In this document: in pieces, positions 53,890 to 59,800 of the stretch
Layout: each line of letters starts with the position of its first letter
How positions within the stretch are numbered: the first letter of the stretch is position 1
NCBI RefSeq assembly: GCF_000237925.1
Contig: NC_031502.1
Coordinates: forward strand, 33,719,299 to 33,783,298
Direction of reading: 5' to 3'
DNA: 64,000 bases
Origin: Schistosoma mansoni
Taxonomy: Eukaryota > Platyhelminthes > Trematoda > Strigeidida > Schistosomatidae
Position numbers and translations under genes: made by a program
The notes under the pieces: model-generated
Database searches by the model: none
Told to the model about the DNA's origin: nothing
Seen by the model: only the letters and a program-made list of their open reading frames with translations

Positions 53890-56800
53890 CGGATGGGTTT
53901 CGTTAAATCTGTAGGTAATTCTTTTTACAAACTGGCATCAGCCGGAGAATTGTTGGAATTGAAAGAGCACTTGATAGATTTTTCGATTCATCTTGAAACT
54001 CCTTAATAACCTGGAATAGTCACTGGACTCATCATATTCCGATCTCACGGATAGCATATCATATTCACTGGTTTACATCAGCTTTACCGCTATTGCAAAT
54101 CAGGAATATATTATAACTATAATATTTATAGTATTACCCCATCTAATATCGATAATCAATAGGTAATCAGATAATATGAAAAACTACCATTCCTCATTAT
54201 TCTAAAATTATTCAGTCAGATTAAATTTTGAACTGTTTGTTGTTTACTTTAGATATCTAATATATATTAAGCTAAATGTTTTGATCAAATACATCAAAGG
54301 AAGTTCCGATTTAAATGTGTATCCTATTAAATCGAGTATAATCAACGGGAAATAAGTTGGTTTTCTTGACGTAGTAGGATATTTATCACTGTTTTAAGTA
54401 ACGCTAACTATTTCTTTAGTTCTGATAGATAAGGTTGTTTGAAAAATAAACGCATATCAGGATTACAACAACATACTGCGTTGGTTAGTGTATTGATAGT
54501 ATGAGTAGAAATCTTAGTTGTATTTACATACCAATAATGTGTGGTGTAGCTCTGAAGTATACTTTAGGAATTCTTTTACTATTTCAGGGATTGATATATT
54601 CCTTTAAAGTCTCAAAAGAAATCACTGAAAATCTTTAATATAGGATATATTTCAGATAGAAATTCTTCTCAGAACTGTGATAAATTCTATAATAGTTTTG
54701 AGTGACTGTATATGCTTTACAAATTCTGAACTAGGATAAATTTAAGAAATAACAAAGCATAATAAAAATCGACTTACTCTACTGCTTCTGTTCCTACGTC
54801 ACAGACAGATTTAGGGTGTGAACTAACTGTAACTTGCACAGGTCTAGGTTCTTTTAATGTAGCATGTACATCTGACATTTTTCGCCTTAAATCCTTTATT
54901 TCATCTCCTACGGCGTCCATTCTGGCGTCTGCAGCTTTACGCCTTTCTTCTAATTCCCTCCTAACACGACTATAGTTTTCCTTCATTTCGGTTAACTGAA
55001 TTTGAAGTTGGCGTATTTCTGTTTGTGCAGCAATTTCTTTTGCTGTGGGTTTACTATCTATGTCATCTCTGCTCTTTTTCATGAGTTCTAAACCTTGTCT
55101 TAAAGTAGTGATCTCTTCCTCTTTTGATTTTAATGCTGTATCCCATGCTGATTTCAATTGATCTAAACGTTCTCTTGTCTGTTTCGCTTCATCAGTCCAT
55201 CTTCTTAATTCTTTCTCTAGCTCTTCCATTCGCCTAATTATATACAATCAAGAAAACAGTATAACTTTACAGAAACTTACTATCTTTCAGCACATTGTAT
55301 TCAAGTAAAATAAACTAATTATACTATGGAAGGATATGCGGCAAATGTAGGCAGAGTTAACAGGGAATACCTCCGTATCAATGAAATAATAATTGCTAAA
55401 TTGTATGTTATTGTTTTGACCCCTCTCTTGACAGAAGTCGTATTTAGGGATAATTCGATTTAGGTATAAAACAATTCCACAGTGAATTATAAACAATTTA
55501 ACTAAAGATTAAATACAATATTCAATCACCGTTACAGATCAACGTGAATAATTTAATTAAATACAAAACTTACTTAGCATGATTAGCATTTTTAGCTAAT
55601 TCTTTTGCATATAGTTCAGCTTCACGACGACGACGCTCTTCAGCTTCTGCTTGCATTTGTAATATACGTTTTTGTTGTTCATATTCTAAACGTTGTAAAA
55701 CATCTTTTTGATGACCAATTGCTGCTGAAATAGTATCTAAACCAGAATCCCCAGTATGAATAATAGGTGTTAACGATTTTGGCATAAACTCAGTTTGCAA
55801 TGAAGTTAATTCATATGAACTGTTTACAGATTGATTTGATACTGGATAAATTACTGGTAAATTAATAGATGGTCTTTGTTCATAATGTGAACTAGATGTA
55901 TTTAAAAATTCAATGGAAAAGGATAATAATACATTACTAATTATACATTTAATAGTATTAATGTTAAATATAAAATTATTACTTTTATACTCTTTAGTAT
56001 ATTTCATTGCTTTAACAATAACAATAGTTATATTAAGGACGAGAGATGATGTTCCATTTATATAAAATACTGGGAAGAAGACTATTTTCATAATTAGGTG
56101 ATAAGATAAAGAGGTTAAATTAACAGCCAGAAGGGGTTTTTGTAGAGATTTAGTATTTTCATAGTTGAAAGCGTGAGTCAATGGAAGCTAGACCACCAGG
56201 GAAAACCTGGAAGCACTGGACGGCCGTTTTTCCTGGTGGTCTAGCTTCAATTGACTCACGCTTTCAACTATGAAAATACTAAATCTCCACAAAAACCCCT
56301 ACTGATAATAATAATCATATGCTCACTAGTGACTGACTTCGAGAGGTAAATCCAGGAGTTCTAGTGAGAAGCAGTAACCAGTGGAGTTCAAACCACGTCT
56401 GTTGTGAGATAGGAACTCACTGAAGACAATTGATGAACGGTTGCTCAACTTCGTGGATTGGTTGGAGCTAGACATAAACACCATCGGATGCCGGCTTAGT
56501 GGTCTATCGGTTAAGTGCTCTGGCGCGAGACTGATAGGTCCTGGGTTTGAATCTCGCGAGGCGCCGTCGTGGATGCGCACTACTGAGGAGTCCCACAACA
56601 GGAAGAAATGGCCTTCCAGTGCTTCCAGGTTTTCTATGGTGGTCTAGCTTCAATTGACTCACGCTTTCAACCATAAATTAAGAGTAGTTATATATCTCCA
56701 AAAGATCAGCCTTTTTAATTTTAGCTTAATCAGAACATAATTTATTTAAGTTCTTTATTACTACTAGTAACTGGTAGATAAACTAATAAATTTGTTTAGT

Positions 56801-59800
56801 ATTTATCAAAACGTTTTTGTAAAGTTTTCATTTACAATCACAAAGTAAATAGTTCTCTAAAATCGTCTATTTTATTTACCAAACAAACATGTCTATTCTA
56901 TATTCTTCTTTCAAAGAAATAAAAAGTAATAACAGTCGTCTCATCCTAGTATGGGACTTTTCAGCAGTACGTACCCACGACCCCGCTCAGGGGATTCGAA
57001 CCCAGGACCTTCGGTCTCGCAGGCTAGCTATTAACCTCTAGATCACTGAACAGGCAGGCATCCAACGATGTTAATGTCTAACTCCAATCAATCAACGAAG
57101 TTAGACATTTAACAGAAGCACACGAGACCAGTTAATTGTAAATCTTTCTTAAAAAAGAAGTTCATTTAAATGAAATAACTTGGAAACTATCTAAAGATCA
57201 TATAGTCTAAAGTTTTTATTTACCTGAACTGTTTCACGATTGATCTAGGTCTAAGATTTCACAGAGGAAATATTATTGTTGATTCATACATGAAGTGTAA
57301 TAGTGAGTGTACTGAAACTTTCAAATTAGAATGATATGAACTATTTTATCCTGATTTTTATTCACAATTCAAAAAGATATCTTTCGCAGTTAAATATGAT
57401 AGTCATCCTGTACCTAAATCCTTCAGCAAACGAACTTTTACTTATAGTTTAGTGAAAATTGTATGAGTTTTATGCTTTTAAATTCTAGTTCTGTGGAAAT
57501 AGAAAGTATGGGCAACAAAATATCAGATTTCTTAACATAATTTTCTCTGTATTTCTCTTAAATATCTGCAGTCATTTGCTAAAATAATTTTTAAAAATGC
57601 GGAATTCACATAATTTGTCTTCATAGATGAGAAAGTGATTTCGAATTTCACTCAATATGAATTACAATTTAAGCTCAATTTAAAATTATCAGGAGTGATG
57701 CCTGTAAGTCATATCTTCGGTTTAGAATAACTGTCACTGAAAAATTCCAAATTAGGACTAAATAACTCCTCAGTATTCTCTTGTCTTCAACTTCTATTCA
57801 GTTTAGATATAAATTGTGTTCAATTTAAAATGCCTATCTAATCAATTTTCTATCGTTGTACTGAGTGAAAGAAAGTACCAAATTTCATATCTTACGTTGG
57901 TCTGCTGATATTTTGCTGCAACTGTTGTTGTTGAGGCTCTTGGTGTGTGTTTGTCACAGGAGGTAATTCATAATTAACTGGTGTATTTCGCCCTTGTGGA
58001 GTAGGAAGACTTGGTGACTGAAAATTTTCATTATGGTCAGATAAATCTGTTGTTTACATTTTAAAATAAGCATCGTAAAAAAGTATCAAAAAATGTATTT
58101 CAGTAAATAATTCAATGAATTTTAATATTTATTCAGTAATATAATAAATTAGATCCTAATTAACAGATTGAAGACAAATTTTATCACAGTAAAATATACT
58201 ACTCAGAGTAGGGTAGTTATTTCATAGGAAATTAATTTCAAACGGTTATTATTTACCGCGATCTTTAAATTTTTGGTCGAAATTCATCACTTAAGCTTTT
58301 AAAAACGTAATTTTACATCAAGGTGGCTGTTGGTCAACTTAAAGCCTTTTCTCCCCTAGTTTACATGATTCATCAAGAAGAAACACTAACAAGCCTAACC
58401 CATTAATGATTAATAAATCAGAATTGTTTCAAAAATAATTGAATATATCACCTGGATAATTCATGTGCTGCTACACAAGGTTCATAAAAGTTCGACTTGT
58501 CTAAAATATAGTGTGTTAAATCTGTTGCTCTTCACCTTCAAAGTCTGAATTTCACCATACAGCATTGATACTTGATGACCATTTTCATAGATAATGTAGA
58601 ATAGATGGGATGTAGCTATCAGTGGAATTCAGGGTGCCCCTTTTGTCCTTCTGAAACTCGTCAGCTAGATGTATCTGGATTCCATAGTTGTCATTCACTT
58701 CATGACTCGGCCCATTTGTTATATGCATACGAGAATAAATGAATGGTAACCATTAGAAATTACTTATGGACTAACATTATACGTATATTCCTATTGTATG
58801 ACTAATAAGTGACTATATTATATGTATATTCATATTCCCTTCATTTGAAGCTTTTATTTGATATAATGACTATTATCATACGACTTGAGATATTCTTGAG
58901 ATATTCCCAATTTATTAGTAACATTTCCTCACAATCTTAGTCAGTTTTCGCTTGATTTTGCATAAATGTTATATTCTATTTTGTGGTGTGATGTGGTCTG
59001 ATTTATTTGTATATAAACCTAGTAGGTGTGAAATATATGATTCTTATCTTGAAGGTTGATATTAGCGTTCTGGACATAACATGCAGGGTTAGGCGGAAAA
59101 AAGGACTAATCAGAACTCTAAGCTGTTAGTACTGGTGTATGTGTTATCAGTTTAGTCGTATAAGCTAACGTATCGTGTTTCGCGATAATCGTATGGATAT
59201 GGATGTAAAACCAGTACCACTGGCTTCAGACGCCATCACGTTATCTACTTAGCTACTGAATCCAGATAGCCACTAGCTTGTGCAATGGGGTGATCCAAAC
59301 AAATAACACAAAAATGAGTTAAAACTTCACCCCATTGCACAAACAAGTGGCTATCAGGACTCAGTAGCTTTGTGAATAACGTGATGACGTTTGAAACGAA
59401 CGGTACTGGATCGAGTCCCAGAGTGAACATCAACTCTGAGGTGCAGGTACATCCAGCTGACGAGTTGAAGAAGGATGAAAAGCACGCCCTGGATTCCACT
59501 GCTAGCCACCATCTATCTCTGCCTTTATATCTCCAAACTGTAACTGTTTTGTTTGATCTCTTATGGGGTAGACATCAAGCAAATTAACTTATCAGAAGTT
59601 TGAAATAAGTTGCATCATTTATAACGATTATAATCGCTTCAGTATTAGAGACATATGACACAAGTTATCTTTTTTTATCACAATTTTTCGGTTTCGTTTA
59701 ATGATCAACTAATAGTTTAGGCACCTTATATATGTATGGTATAAAAGTTTAGCCCTAAAGCCAGATGTTTGTTATCTCAAAAGACTCTCTAGATTTTTAG

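Larger units (their letters stand above)
51120..54777 (-). other. SPATA1-like intron (3.7 kb)
   Basis: It holds family C (51440-52020), a family B element with a complete ribozyme (52108-52330), a decayed coding-like stretch (52920-53990) and a TA microsatellite. No additional exon was recognised. Confidence 0.6.
55892..57895 (-). other. SPATA1-like intron (2.0 kb) with three family B elements
   Basis: It contains the palindrome (56129-56303), a SINE (56321-56676) and a minus SINE (56935-57100). The rest is AT-rich and featureless. Confidence 0.6.

Noticed and set aside
55892-56181. N-terminal extension of the minus-strand open frame above 55891
   Set aside because: It is hydrophobic, AT-rich intron and runs into a SINE. 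A good acceptor at 55892-55893 in the right phase marks the exon start.
58250-58290. 33-nt candidate exon on the minus strand
   Set aside because: Its length is a multiple of three, so it would not repair the phase conflict, and the splice context is weak.
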